Shown here: positions 4,604 to 11,832 of the stretch, piece by piece
How positions within the stretch are numbered: position 1 is the first letter of the stretch
Layout of the letters: each line of letters opens with the position of its first letter
Assembly (NCBI GenBank): GCA_002785585.1
Contig: PEUI01000080.1
Span: 1-11,832 of the forward strand
DNA from: Lysobacterales bacterium CG02_land_8_20_14_3_00_62_12
Lineage (GTDB): Bacteria; Pseudomonadota; Gammaproteobacteria; Xanthomonadales; Ahniellaceae
DNA length: 11,832 nucleotides
Direction of reading: 5' to 3'
Notes under the pieces: model-generated
The model's input: only the letters and a program-made list of their open reading frames with translations
What the model was told of the DNA's origin: nothing
Database searches by the model: none
Position numbers and translations under genes: made by a program

Positions 4604-7600
4604 GGCAAACCGCCTGGCGCTTCGAACAGTTGGTCGAGCTGCTCGATCAGCAGCGCTGGCGGCAGGGTGAAATGAATGCCGCTGCCCGGCGCCAGACCAA
4701 GACCGCGCAGGAACAGGTAATAGACCCCGCCGAAGTGCTCGGCGTAGCAATAACTCGCGCCGATCCGTCGTTTCAGATAGCGCTGCAAGGCGACCGAGTA
4801 AAGCAGGTATTGCAGGGCATAACGGTGCTCGCGCATGGCGTCTTCGAGGGCCGCGGGCGCGTAGTCATCGAGCGTCAGCCCGAGCGCATTGCTTTTGTAA
4901 TCGACCAAGTAATAGCGGCCGGCCGAGACAAAAACCAGATCGGCGGAACCGGTAAGAAAGCCGCTCAACGGCGGACCAGCGCCAATATCGATGGCAAAAC
5001 CGTGGGCGCCGAGGACGCCTTCGAGCGCGTTGACGGACACCGCTTCCAGCGGCAATTCAAAACCGAATTCGCAGACGCGATCGGCACTCGGCAGACCGGC
5101 CAGGGTCAGGCCCGGGGCCAACTCGGTATGCAAACAGCGATCGAGCAAACGCGCGACCGCTTGGATCCAATCGGCGTCAAAGCTGTAAATGCCGTGGGCT
5201 TCGAGCGCGCGCCGAATGGCGGATTCGTCGATCTGTGCGCCGCCGTCCTGCAACGCCTGTTCGAGCAAGCCATGCAGGGCCGAGCCAAACCCGGCGCCGG
5301 CGACCCGCGCCAGCAAGCACAACTCGGCGTGCGCGGCGCTGCCGGTGATCGCCTCGTTGGCGTCGCTGGCGCTGACCCGCCAGGGTTCGTCGGTGCGCAG
5401 GAACGCGCCGGATTCGGCAGCGTCCGGCTCGCCAGCGCGCTCCAGCAGCCGGGTAAAACTATGCAGGCTGCGCAGCGGTCGCGGCGTCGGCAAGGCGACC
5501 GCTGTTGGCGCCATCGACAGCGCTGCGGCGGCCGCCGCCGACAAGCTGCACGGCAGCGGCCAGTCGGATCGCAGTTGAAACGGACTCTGCGCCAGCGCCG
5601 CGAGCAGTTCGATGCCGGCGCGGGCACTCGGTTCGGCCACTTGGGCGCCGACGGCGATCTTGCCGAGCACGCGGCCGAGGGCACCGGCAGCGCCGCTGAC
5701 GCCATCAACCCACAGCACCACCATGCGCTGGCGGGCCCGGGTCAGGCCGACATAAAGCAGGCGCACCGCTTCGGCCTCGCGTTCACTCATGGCTTGGGCA
5801 CGATGCGCCTCGATCATCGGGCCACCGGTGTCGATGACCAACTCGTCATCGACATGGGCAATGCTGATACCGGAGGTTTCTGGCGGCCGCGCGTTTTGCC
5901 AGAGCAGCGGCAACCAGACCTGATCGAACTCCAGTCCTTTGGCCCGGTGCAGGGTGAGTACGCGGACCCGATCACCATCGCTTTGCAAACGCAGTTGGCG
6001 CTCGATATTCGGCCCGCTGGCGCGGCTCTGTTCGTCCATCAACCAGGCCAACTGCGCGCTGATCGCTGGGCGGCTGGCGGCTTTCGCCTGCAACAATTCC
6101 AACAGATGACGGGCATCGGTGAGCCAGCGCTCGCCGCTGGGCGTCGCCAACAGTCGCGCGCTGGCGGCGCGCAACCACGGTAGCAACGCCGCCGCCGGAC
6201 CGTGCCGGTGCCAGCGCTGGCGCGCTTGCTGAAACTCGTGCAGCAGTGCGCTCCAGCGTTGGTCGTCGGCCTCCAGGGTTTGCACCGCGGCTTCCGACCA
6301 ACCGAGCCAGGGGCCGACCAAAGCGGCGCGCAAGCGTGCGCTATTTTCGGTTTCGGCCAAGGCCATCAGCAACACCAGCAGGCTATCGGCGGCGCGGCTG
6401 GCAAACACGCTTTGCTGCAATTCGGCGGCAACGGCGATGCCGCGACGGCCGAGCGCACGGCTGAGATCGGTGATATCGCGATTGCTGCTGACCAGCACTG
6501 CGAGCTGGCTCGCCCGCAACCGGGGATGCGCTTGCAAGGTGGCGGCGATATCGTCGGCGGTGGCTTCCAGAGCAGCCAGACGACACCCGTCTTTGGAGAT
6601 TTTTCGGTCGCTCGCCGGTGCCAGCAGCAACCATTCGAACGGGGTCGCCCTCGCAGCGACCGGCGCCGTGGTCGCTGCCTCGGCGGGCACAAAGGTCAGC
6701 GCGGCGGTTTCAAACACGGTGTCGGCGCCAGCGCGCTCAAACAGCAGGTTGACCGCCGCAATCAGCCGCGCGTCGGAGCGATAGTTGACGCCAAGCGCAA
6801 GTCGATGCTGCCCGGGCAGTTGGCCGGCCGCCAGACAAACGCGCACATCGCCGCCGCGAAAAGCGTAAATCGCCTGCTTGGCATCGCCGATCAAGGCCAG
6901 CAAACCGCGACCCCCGTCAGCGTAGATGCGGCGAAAAATGGCGAACTGGCGGGCGTCGGTATCTTGAAACTCGTCGATCAACGCCACCGGCCAGCGCTGG
7001 AACAACGTGCTGCCGAGGCGCCCGTCGCTGGCATCGGCGAGCGCCTGGTGGACATCGGCGATCAGGTCGTTGAAGGTGAAACCGGGAACCTCGGCACTGC
7101 GCAAACGCAATTCCGCGCGCAGGCGCGAAATCGCCTCGTGCAGCAGCCAGGCCTCGCCGACGCGGGTGCGTTCGGCATCGGCATCGGCGAGTTCCGCAAC
7201 CAGTGCCAGGCAGTCGAACTTCTCCAGCGTGCGCTTGGGTGCCGGTCGCAACTTTTGGATGTTGCCGAGCACCGCGCTCGCAAGCGCGCTGCCAATCGGC
7301 GCGCTGCGGTCGCCAGCGGCGAGAATCTTGCCCAAGGCTTGCAGCGCGAGCAGTGGATCTTTCTTGATCTGATACTCGGCCGCAGGCGCAGCCAACAGGG
7401 CCGCCAGTTGCGCCTGCATCGGTGCGCTGGCCAGCGCCGAAAACAGTGCTTCGAAGCGCGTTGCCGCCGGATCGTCGGCGGCCAGCGGCAACAACCGCGC
7501 CGCCGCCTGATTGAGCGCCGCCTGAACTTGCGGCCAGAGCGATTCCGGACCTTCGGGGTAGTTGCCAAGCACGCGCGCGACCCAGGACTCCGGGCGCTCG

Positions 7601-8109
7601 ATCTGGCGGCGCCAGAAATCGCGCAAAATCTCTTTGGCGAGCACCGGCTCATCGAGCTGGCAGCCACGTTGCAGCCGCTGGCGGGCACTGAAGCCAAACT
7701 CATTGAGCGCACGCGCGCAAAATCCGTGGATGGTAAAGATCGCCGCCTGATCGAAGTCGAGCCGGGCGGCTTCCAGTCGCCAGGCCAGGCGCTCGGCTTG
7801 GGCGCGGCTGAATGCCCGCTCTTGCAGCCAGGCCGCCAAGGGATCGTCATTCGGCAGCAATTGACCGGCCGCCAGCGCGCCCAGCAAGCGCTCGGCATCG
7901 GCCAAGCGCAGCCGCAGCCGCTCGCGCAGTTCGGCGGTGGCGGCTTCGGTGAAGGTGACCACCAGAATCTGCCGGATATCGAGCGCTTCGAGTTCGATCA
8001 ACAGACGCACATACAGCAGGGCAATGGTGTAGGTCTTGCCGGTACCGGCGCTGGCTTCGAGCAGCACCGGGCCAGTGAGTGGTAGTTGCTGCCAGGGTTG
8101 CGGGTTCAT
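4600..8109 (-). CDS. recB: Exodeoxyribonuclease V subunit beta, RecB helicase-nuclease
   Basis: RecB is the 3'-5' superfamily 1A helicase and the only nuclease of RecBCD; it resects double-strand breaks and loads RecA. The protein has 1169 residues (E. coli 1180). Helicase motifs: Walker A ASAGTGKT at 19-26, Walker B IDEFQD at 378-383, then GDAKQAIYAFRGGD and LGVNYRSD, LHRAKGLEFD at 720-729 and LLYVGLTRAR at 784-793. The C-terminal nuclease has H946, D1057, D1070 and K1072. These fall exactly ten positions below E. coli H956, D1067, D1080 and K1082, so the nuclease should be active. The YKSN and HFGGVYYLFLRG stretches are also typical. An Ala/Pro-rich linker near 880-910 separates the halves. 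The start is ATG 8109-8107, overlapping the recC stop as ATGA. GGAG lies eight bases upstream inside recC. The frame is open further upstream, but only within recC. Confidence 0.97.
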   Translation of the reverse strand: MNPQPWQQLPLTGPVLLEASAGTGKTYTIALLYVRLLIELEALDIRQILVVTFTEAATAELRERLRLRLADAERLLGALAAGQLLPNDDPLAAWLQERAFSRAQAERLAWRLEAARLDFDQAAIFTIHGFCARALNEFGFSARQRLQRGCQLDEPVLAKEILRDFWRRQIERPESWVARVLGNYPEGPESLWPQVQAALNQAAARLLPLAADDPAATRFEALFSALASAPMQAQLAALLAAPAAEYQIKKDPLLALQALGKILAAGDRSAPIGSALASAVLGNIQKLRPAPKRTLEKFDCLALVAELADADAERTRVGEAWLLHEAISRLRAELRLRSAEVPGFTFNDLIADVHQALADASDGRLGSTLFQRWPVALIDEFQDTDARQFAIFRRIYADGGRGLLALIGDAKQAIYAFRGGDVRVCLAAGQLPGQHRLALGVNYRSDARLIAAVNLLFERAGADTVFETAALTFVPAEAATTAPVAARATPFEWLLLAPASDRKISKDGCRLAALEATADDIAATLQAHPRLRASQLAVLVSSNRDITDLSRALGRRGIAVAAELQQSVFASRAADSLLVLLMALAETENSARLRAALVGPWLGWSEAAVQTLEADDQRWSALLHEFQQARQRWHRHGPAAALLPWLRAASARLLATPSGERWLTDARHLLELLQAKAASRPAISAQLAWLMDEQSRASGPNIERQLRLQSDGDRVRVLTLHRAKGLEFDQVWLPLLWQNARPPETSGISIAHVDDELVIDTGGPMIEAHRAQAMSEREAEAVRLLYVGLTRARQRMVVLWVDGVSGAAGALGRVLGKIAVGAQVAEPSARAGIELLAALAQSPFQLRSDWPLPCSLSAAAAAALSMAPTAVALPTPRPLRSLHSFTRLLERAGEPDAAESGAFLRTDEPWRVSASDANEAITGSAAHAELCLLARVAGAGFGSALHGLLEQALQDGGAQIDESAIRRALEAHGIYSFDADWIQAVARLLDRCLHTELAPGLTLAGLPSADRVCEFGFELPLEAVSVNALEGVLGAHGFAIDIGAGPPLSGFLTGSADLVFVSAGRYYLVDYKSNALGLTLDDYAPAALEDAMREHRYALQYLLYSVALQRYLKRRIGASYCYAEHFGGVYYLFLRGLGLAPGSGIHFTLPPALLIEQLDQLFEAPGGLP

Positions 8110-11100
8110 GCGCTGGGCTCCGTCGGCGTGACCCAGGTGAAGATTTCTTCGGCGAGCTCGGCGAACTCCGACAACTCCGAATGGCCACGCGTGAGCAGCG
8201 GCTGGTTCGGAAAGCGCAGCCGCCAATACGGATTTTCTGCCTCCATCCAGGGATTGCGGGCGGCGGCGTAACCATCGACTTCACGATCCGAGCCGTAGGC
8301 CCGACGCGCCAGTTCCAGGCGGGTATCGGCGTCGATCGGTTCGAACCAGGCCCAGGCAGCTTCGATCGGCAGCGGCAAGCAGCGCTCGGTGCCGTCTTCG
8401 GCGATTTCCAGCAATCGCGTCAGCGCGGTTGGCAGATGCTTGAGTTCGAGCCCCGGCCAGCACAGCTCTGGACCCAAGTGTTGCAGCTGGCGTGGCGCCA
8501 GATGGCGCGCGTAGCCGGGCACCTGGATCGCCCGCAGCAGTCGGCCATGGCTGAGACTGGCCGCCGCCCATTCGATGAAGAAGGTGATGCGGTCGGCGGC
8601 GCGGGTGGCACCGGCTCGATAGCGCAGCAGCACATCGCCATGCAGATCCGGAATCTGCCCGCGAAGGCGACGACCGCGACCGAGATCCAGATCGATCGCC
8701 AAGGCCGCGCGTGGCCGTGGTAGCAGATCGGCAAACTGCGTGCGCAGCATCGCGTACACCGGTTCGACCTCGGCGCGCAGTTGCCGCCAGGCCAGGGCTT
8801 CGCTACTGCCCGCTGGCAACCGGCCACGGGCACGCCAGAGTGCCGGTGCTTGCTCGGGCAGGGCGCCCTGCGTCAGTGCGGATTCCAGCAGTTGCTGGCG
8901 CAAATGGCGGGCGTCGGTGAGCGCCAGGCCGACCGGCTCGACATCGTCCGGGCGCTGATCGAAGCGATCCAGCCGCAACTTCAAACAGCGCGTGTAGTGG
9001 AACCGCGCCGGCTGCCGATAGAACGCCAGCAGCTGCTCGATCTGCTCGATGCTTTGTCGTGGCAGCAAGCCAGTGGCCGGATCGGCAGTGATCGCCGTCG
9101 GGCGTGCCGTCCAGCCCGGTTCGGCGAACGGTTGCAGGCGGGCGCGGCGCGACCAGACCGCGGTCGTGTGCGCCGGGGTTGCCGTCGGCGGCGCCAAGCG
9201 CTGGTGCAGATGATCGAGCAACTCGCGTAGCGGCGTTGCCGGCGGACGGGCGCTGCCGTCGCGCTGATCCTCGCCGAGGTAGCTCATATACAGCGCCGTG
9301 CGCGCGCTCATGATCGACTCCAGAAACAGATAGCGATCTTCATCGCGCTGGCGGCGGTCGTCGGGGCGCGGTTCGAGCAGGCTCAGGTCGAGTTCTTCAC
9401 CGCCCGGGTGGCGTGGAAACTCGCCATCGTTGAGGCCGAGGATGGCGACCACACGAAACGGCAGCGCCCGAAACGGCACCATGCCGGTGACCAAAATGCC
9501 GCCGACCGGTAACGCCGCGCTGCTGGTCACGCGTTCGAGTTCGGCGTTGAGCAAGTCCCGCCACAGCGGCCAACCGATGGCTTCATCGAGCCCACCCAGC
9601 GCGGCATTCTCGGCGCAGCGCGCGGCCATTTCGCGGCCACGTTGCAGTGCCGATGCCGCCTCGCGGTCGTCGCTATCGACCAACAACAACGCATCGAGCA
9701 AACGGTTCCACCAGCGCGCCCATTGCGCCATCGGTCGCGGCCGGGACAAATCGCGACGCGCCGAACCGAGTACTCCAAGCAGGCCATCGACGGCCGCCAA
9801 CACCAGGGCGCGCTGGCCTTCGGCCGCCGCCACGGCGGCGCGTTCGCCATATATTTGATCGTCACGGCCATGGCAATAGCCGAGCCACAACCGATCCAGC
9901 GCGGCGGCCCAAGTGTGACGATCATCCTGGCCGCCACCGACGTCAAAGTTGAACGCGCCGTCGAGACCCCAGGCGACGCCGGCATCGGCGAGCCAGGGCA
10001 AAAGTTGATCTGCCTGATCCGGGTCCAGCCCGAACCGCCGCGCCAGCGCTGGCTGTTCGAGCATGCTCAGGACCTCGCTGACAGCGAATCGCGATTCGCC
10101 CAGACCGAGCAAGCTGGCCATCAGGCCGAGCAGCGGATGTCCCGCTTTTACGCTGTGATCGCTGATCCGATACGGCAGCAAGGCGGCGTACTCGGGGCTG
10201 CCGAACACCGCCGGGACCAAGCTGGAATAGGCCTCGATCAGCGGCGCCATCACCACAATTTCGCCGGGCTGCAGCTCCGGATGGCGTCGCAGCAAGTCGA
10301 TCAAGTGCTCGGCCAGCGACTCCAGTTCGCGCAGCCGGGTGGCCGCCGCGACGATCAAAATGGAATCATCGATGCTGACCATCGCCCGGGCCTCTGCGCC
10401 CGCCAGCTCGGCATCCGCTGGCCCGGCTTGCAGTTCGCGGATTTCGTGCTGGAGCACCGCCAGCGTGCCGGTCGGGCTCGCGGTGGCGCCGACAGACACT
10501 TGATCGACGGCCAGTTCCGTCAACCGGTTGAAAAATGCCTGGCCTTGGGCGCCGAATGCCGCCAGCAGCGGATGGCCGACTTCGCGGTGACCGGCGTCGT
10601 CACGCAACGCGGCGCGCAAGATGCGTGTGCGCGGCTCGACCACGCCCCAGAATTGGTGGCAGGGATTCGGAAAATACACGCGCACCGCTTGGGTCTCGGC
10701 GCGGTGCGCGAGATAGCGCAAGGCGCCCGGTGGCAGATGGCTGAAACCAAAACAATGCAGCGTGGGCGCTGCCCGGTCGCGCGGCACTGGCGGCGCTGTA
10801 CATAAGGCTTCCAGCAAATGTGCCCGATGCAGCACGCCGTGGCGCGCCAGCAGGCGGCGCCACAATTCGGCCTGCCAATCGCTGCTGCCACCGGCTGCCC
10901 AAGCGACCAACCAGTCGGGCCGATAGCTGAGATAAGTCGAATAACTGTCCGCCAGCCGCTCGGCCAACTGCCAGCGTTTTTGGTCGTCGTCAGCGTCGCG
11001 CAAGAACGTGCTGGCGGCGCCGAGTCCGCTGGCGTTGCCGAGCAGGGCATACAGGGCGCAGGCCAATGGTTGTCCGGCAAAAACCGGGTTTGCGGTCAGT

Positions 11101-11372
11101 CCGAGTTCGGTGCGAAATGCTTGCTGCAGGACTTCGCCGAGCAGGGGCGTTTGCAGATTGGCCGCAATCCGCGGCAATCCAGGGGATCGCCGGGCGGCGA
11201 GGGTTCGCCGCAGCCATTGCCCCATACCCGGATGGGCGACCACCACTTGTTGCGCTTCAAGCGGCGCGGTCGGCAACTCGGCGTCCAGCGCTTGCGCCAA
11301 CTGCTCGGCCAGCCATTCGAGTTCTGAATGCTGGTAAACGATCAAGCCGTGGCCCGCTTCGGCGCTGCTCAT
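8106..11372 (-). CDS. recC: Exodeoxyribonuclease V subunit gamma, RecC
   Basis: RecC holds the complex together, splits the duplex and scans the 3' strand for Chi. The 1088-residue protein (E. coli 1122) shows the family's N-terminal block HPGMGQWL at 47-54 and IAANLQTPL at 69-77. It also has a central block around 630-655 (FRALPFRVVAILGLNDGEFPR-like; E. coli has RSIPFKVVCLLGMNDG) and DRRQRDEDRYLFLESIMSAR at about 671-691. RecC has an inactivated SF1 helicase fold, and as expected I see no Walker A GKT. I chose ATG 11372-11370 because a strong TAAGGAG ends eight bases before it. An in-frame GTG at 11381 would sit on that ribosome site itself. It is first in the recC-recB-recD operon. Unlike E. 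coli, no ptrA lies between recC and recB. An icd gene ends 144 bp upstream on the same strand. Confidence 0.95.
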   Translation of the reverse strand: MSSAEAGHGLIVYQHSELEWLAEQLAQALDAELPTAPLEAQQVVVAHPGMGQWLRRTLAARRSPGLPRIAANLQTPLLGEVLQQAFRTELGLTANPVFAGQPLACALYALLGNASGLGAASTFLRDADDDQKRWQLAERLADSYSTYLSYRPDWLVAWAAGGSSDWQAELWRRLLARHGVLHRAHLLEALCTAPPVPRDRAAPTLHCFGFSHLPPGALRYLAHRAETQAVRVYFPNPCHQFWGVVEPRTRILRAALRDDAGHREVGHPLLAAFGAQGQAFFNRLTELAVDQVSVGATASPTGTLAVLQHEIRELQAGPADAELAGAEARAMVSIDDSILIVAAATRLRELESLAEHLIDLLRRHPELQPGEIVVMAPLIEAYSSLVPAVFGSPEYAALLPYRISDHSVKAGHPLLGLMASLLGLGESRFAVSEVLSMLEQPALARRFGLDPDQADQLLPWLADAGVAWGLDGAFNFDVGGGQDDRHTWAAALDRLWLGYCHGRDDQIYGERAAVAAAEGQRALVLAAVDGLLGVLGSARRDLSRPRPMAQWARWWNRLLDALLLVDSDDREAASALQRGREMAARCAENAALGGLDEAIGWPLWRDLLNAELERVTSSAALPVGGILVTGMVPFRALPFRVVAILGLNDGEFPRHPGGEELDLSLLEPRPDDRRQRDEDRYLFLESIMSARTALYMSYLGEDQRDGSARPPATPLRELLDHLHQRLAPPTATPAHTTAVWSRRARLQPFAEPGWTARPTAITADPATGLLPRQSIEQIEQLLAFYRQPARFHYTRCLKLRLDRFDQRPDDVEPVGLALTDARHLRQQLLESALTQGALPEQAPALWRARGRLPAGSSEALAWRQLRAEVEPVYAMLRTQFADLLPRPRAALAIDLDLGRGRRLRGQIPDLHGDVLLRYRAGATRAADRITFFIEWAAASLSHGRLLRAIQVPGYARHLAPRQLQHLGPELCWPGLELKHLPTALTRLLEIAEDGTERCLPLPIEAAWAWFEPIDADTRLELARRAYGSDREVDGYAAARNPWMEAENPYWRLRFPNQPLLTRGHSELSEFAELAEEIFTWVTPTEPSA

Positions 11373-11380
11373 CGATACCA

Positions 11381-11387
11381 CTCCTTA
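11381..11387 (-). promoter_or_regulatory. Strong Shine-Dalgarno site of recC
   Basis: On the - strand TAAGGAG (11387-11381) is a near-perfect match to the 16S anti-Shine-Dalgarno partner. It is eight bases from ATG 11372, which decides the recC start over the in-frame GTG at 11381. Confidence 0.85.
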
Positions 11388-11437
11388 GGGGTTGCCGCCG
11401 ACACCGATCTGCCCTGCGCAAGATCGATCGGCGCCGC

Positions 11438-11462
11438 GCCGGCGGTGCCGAAGACCGCCGGC
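11438..11462 (-). terminator. Hairpin between icd and recC, possible icd terminator
   Basis: GCCGGCGGT (11438-11446) and ACCGCCGGC (11454-11462) form a perfect nine-pair GC-rich stem with a seven-base loop. It lies 54 bases past the icd stop and about 66 bases before the recC start. Neither strand has a T-tract after it, so it is not a standard intrinsic terminator. It could end or attenuate icd transcription before recC, or stabilise the icd mRNA 3' end. I could not recognise a convincing promoter for recC in the remaining bases. Confidence 0.45.
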
Positions 11463-11516
11463 CGATGACAGCCAGGTGAAGGCGCGGTACCGATCCACCC
11501 GGCTGCCAGCAAGCAC

Positions 11517-11832
11517 CTACATCGCCTGGATCAGCGCGTCACCAAACTCGGAGCACTTGATCTCGGTGGCGCCTTCCATCTGGCGGGCGAAATCATAGGT
11601 CACGCGTTTGGCGGCAATCGCTTTGTCCATCGCCGAGATGATAGCGTCGGCGGCTTCGGTCCAGCCCAGATAGCGCAGCATCATTTCACCGGAAAGCACC
11701 AGCGAACCCGGGTTGACCTTGTCCAGATTGGTGTATTTGGGCGCGGTGCCGTGGGTCGCTTCGAAGATGGCGTGGCCGGTCAGGTAGTTGATATTGCCGC
11801 CGGGCGCGATACCGATACCGCCAACCTGGGCG
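11517..11832 (-). CDS. icd: NADP-dependent isocitrate dehydrogenase, C-terminal part
   Basis: The last 104 residues of isocitrate dehydrogenase, which oxidatively decarboxylates isocitrate to 2-oxoglutarate in the citric acid cycle, are present; the 5' part lies beyond the window. The frame begins AQVGGIGIAPGGNIN, continues FEATHGTAPKY and KVNPGS, and ends KCSEFGDALIQAM before TAG at 11519-11517, closely matching the E. coli enzyme. The coenzyme-site residues equivalent to E. coli K344, Y345 and V351 (in APKYTNLDKV) and Y391 and R395 (in TYDFAR) are all present. These bind the 2'-phosphate of NADP, so this is the NADP enzyme and not the NAD form. It reads in the same direction as recC, 144 bp downstream, with a hairpin between them. 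The gene is cut by the window edge; nothing suggests it is broken. Confidence 0.96.
   Translation of the reverse strand, partial: AQVGGIGIAPGGNINYLTGHAIFEATHGTAPKYTNLDKVNPGSLVLSGEMMLRYLGWTEAADAIISAMDKAIAAKRVTYDFARQMEGATEIKCSEFGDALIQAM

Noticed and set aside
4604..4750. Longer N-terminus for RecD starting at 4750
   Set aside because: The extension lies entirely inside the conserved recB C-terminus. The ATGA overlap at 4603 gives a RecD of normal length.
4585..6183. Long open frame on the + strand (532 codons) opposite recB
   Set aside because: It lies antisense to recB, which has full helicase motifs. The translation is Gln/Arg/Gly-rich and low in recognisable motifs, as expected for a shadow frame in GC-rich DNA.
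6202..8085. Long open frame on the + strand (627 codons) opposite recB
   Set aside because: Same reason: it is an antisense shadow in phase with the codon bias of recB, with no recognisable domain and no ribosome site.
8110..8226. Longer N-terminus for RecB starting at 8226
   Set aside because: It lies inside the recC 3' end. ATG 8109 has GGAG at proper distance and puts Walker A at the usual place near residue 20.
9642..10805. Open frame on the + strand (387 codons) opposite recC
   Set aside because: Antisense shadow of recC with Gln/Arg-rich composition; no domain seen.

Overview
The window is GC-rich bacterial chromosome. It is dense with ordinary housekeeping genes, plus a short accessory patch. 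The proteobacterial recC-recB-recD operon, an NADP-type isocitrate dehydrogenase end and a CCA-encoding tRNA-Arg(TCG) point to a gammaproteobacterium. The base composition and the heptamer-based intergenic repeats suggest the Xanthomonadales/Lysobacterales, but that placement is inference.

Left part, + strand (1-1837): a strong intrinsic terminator for a gene lying to the left, a second small hairpin, then two genes. The first is a 354-residue HD-domain protein carrying the signature residues of class I cyclic-nucleotide phosphodiesterases. The second is a 187-residue membrane protein with about four membrane segments. They are 37 bp apart on the same strand and may form a small operon.

Middle part (1838-2816): a degenerate 14-nt tandem repeat (two heptamers per unit) starts exactly on the stop codon of the membrane protein. 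Next come tRNA-Arg(TCG), a hairpin, and a Phd/YefM antitoxin followed by a PIN-domain (VapC-like) toxin. The toxin is broken: the three bases that would be its ATG are absent, it has a +1 frameshift, and it carries what looks like a 14-bp templated insertion. Loss of the same three bases removes the antitoxin stop, so the antitoxin runs on with 25 foreign residues.

Right part, - strand (2834-11832): recC, recB and recD in that transcriptional order, each pair joined by an ATGA start/stop overlap. They encode the complete RecBCD helicase-nuclease for double-strand-break repair and linear DNA degradation. All helicase motifs and the RecB nuclease residues are present. Upstream of recC on the same strand, 144 bp away, is the 3' end of icd, whose coenzyme-site residues mark it as NADP-dependent. 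A perfect 9-bp hairpin lies between icd and recC.

I see no CRISPR array, insertion sequence, phage gene or clearly new multi-gene system. The points most worth a second look are the decayed toxin-antitoxin pair, the 14-nt repeat and the divergent phosphodiesterase-like HD protein.
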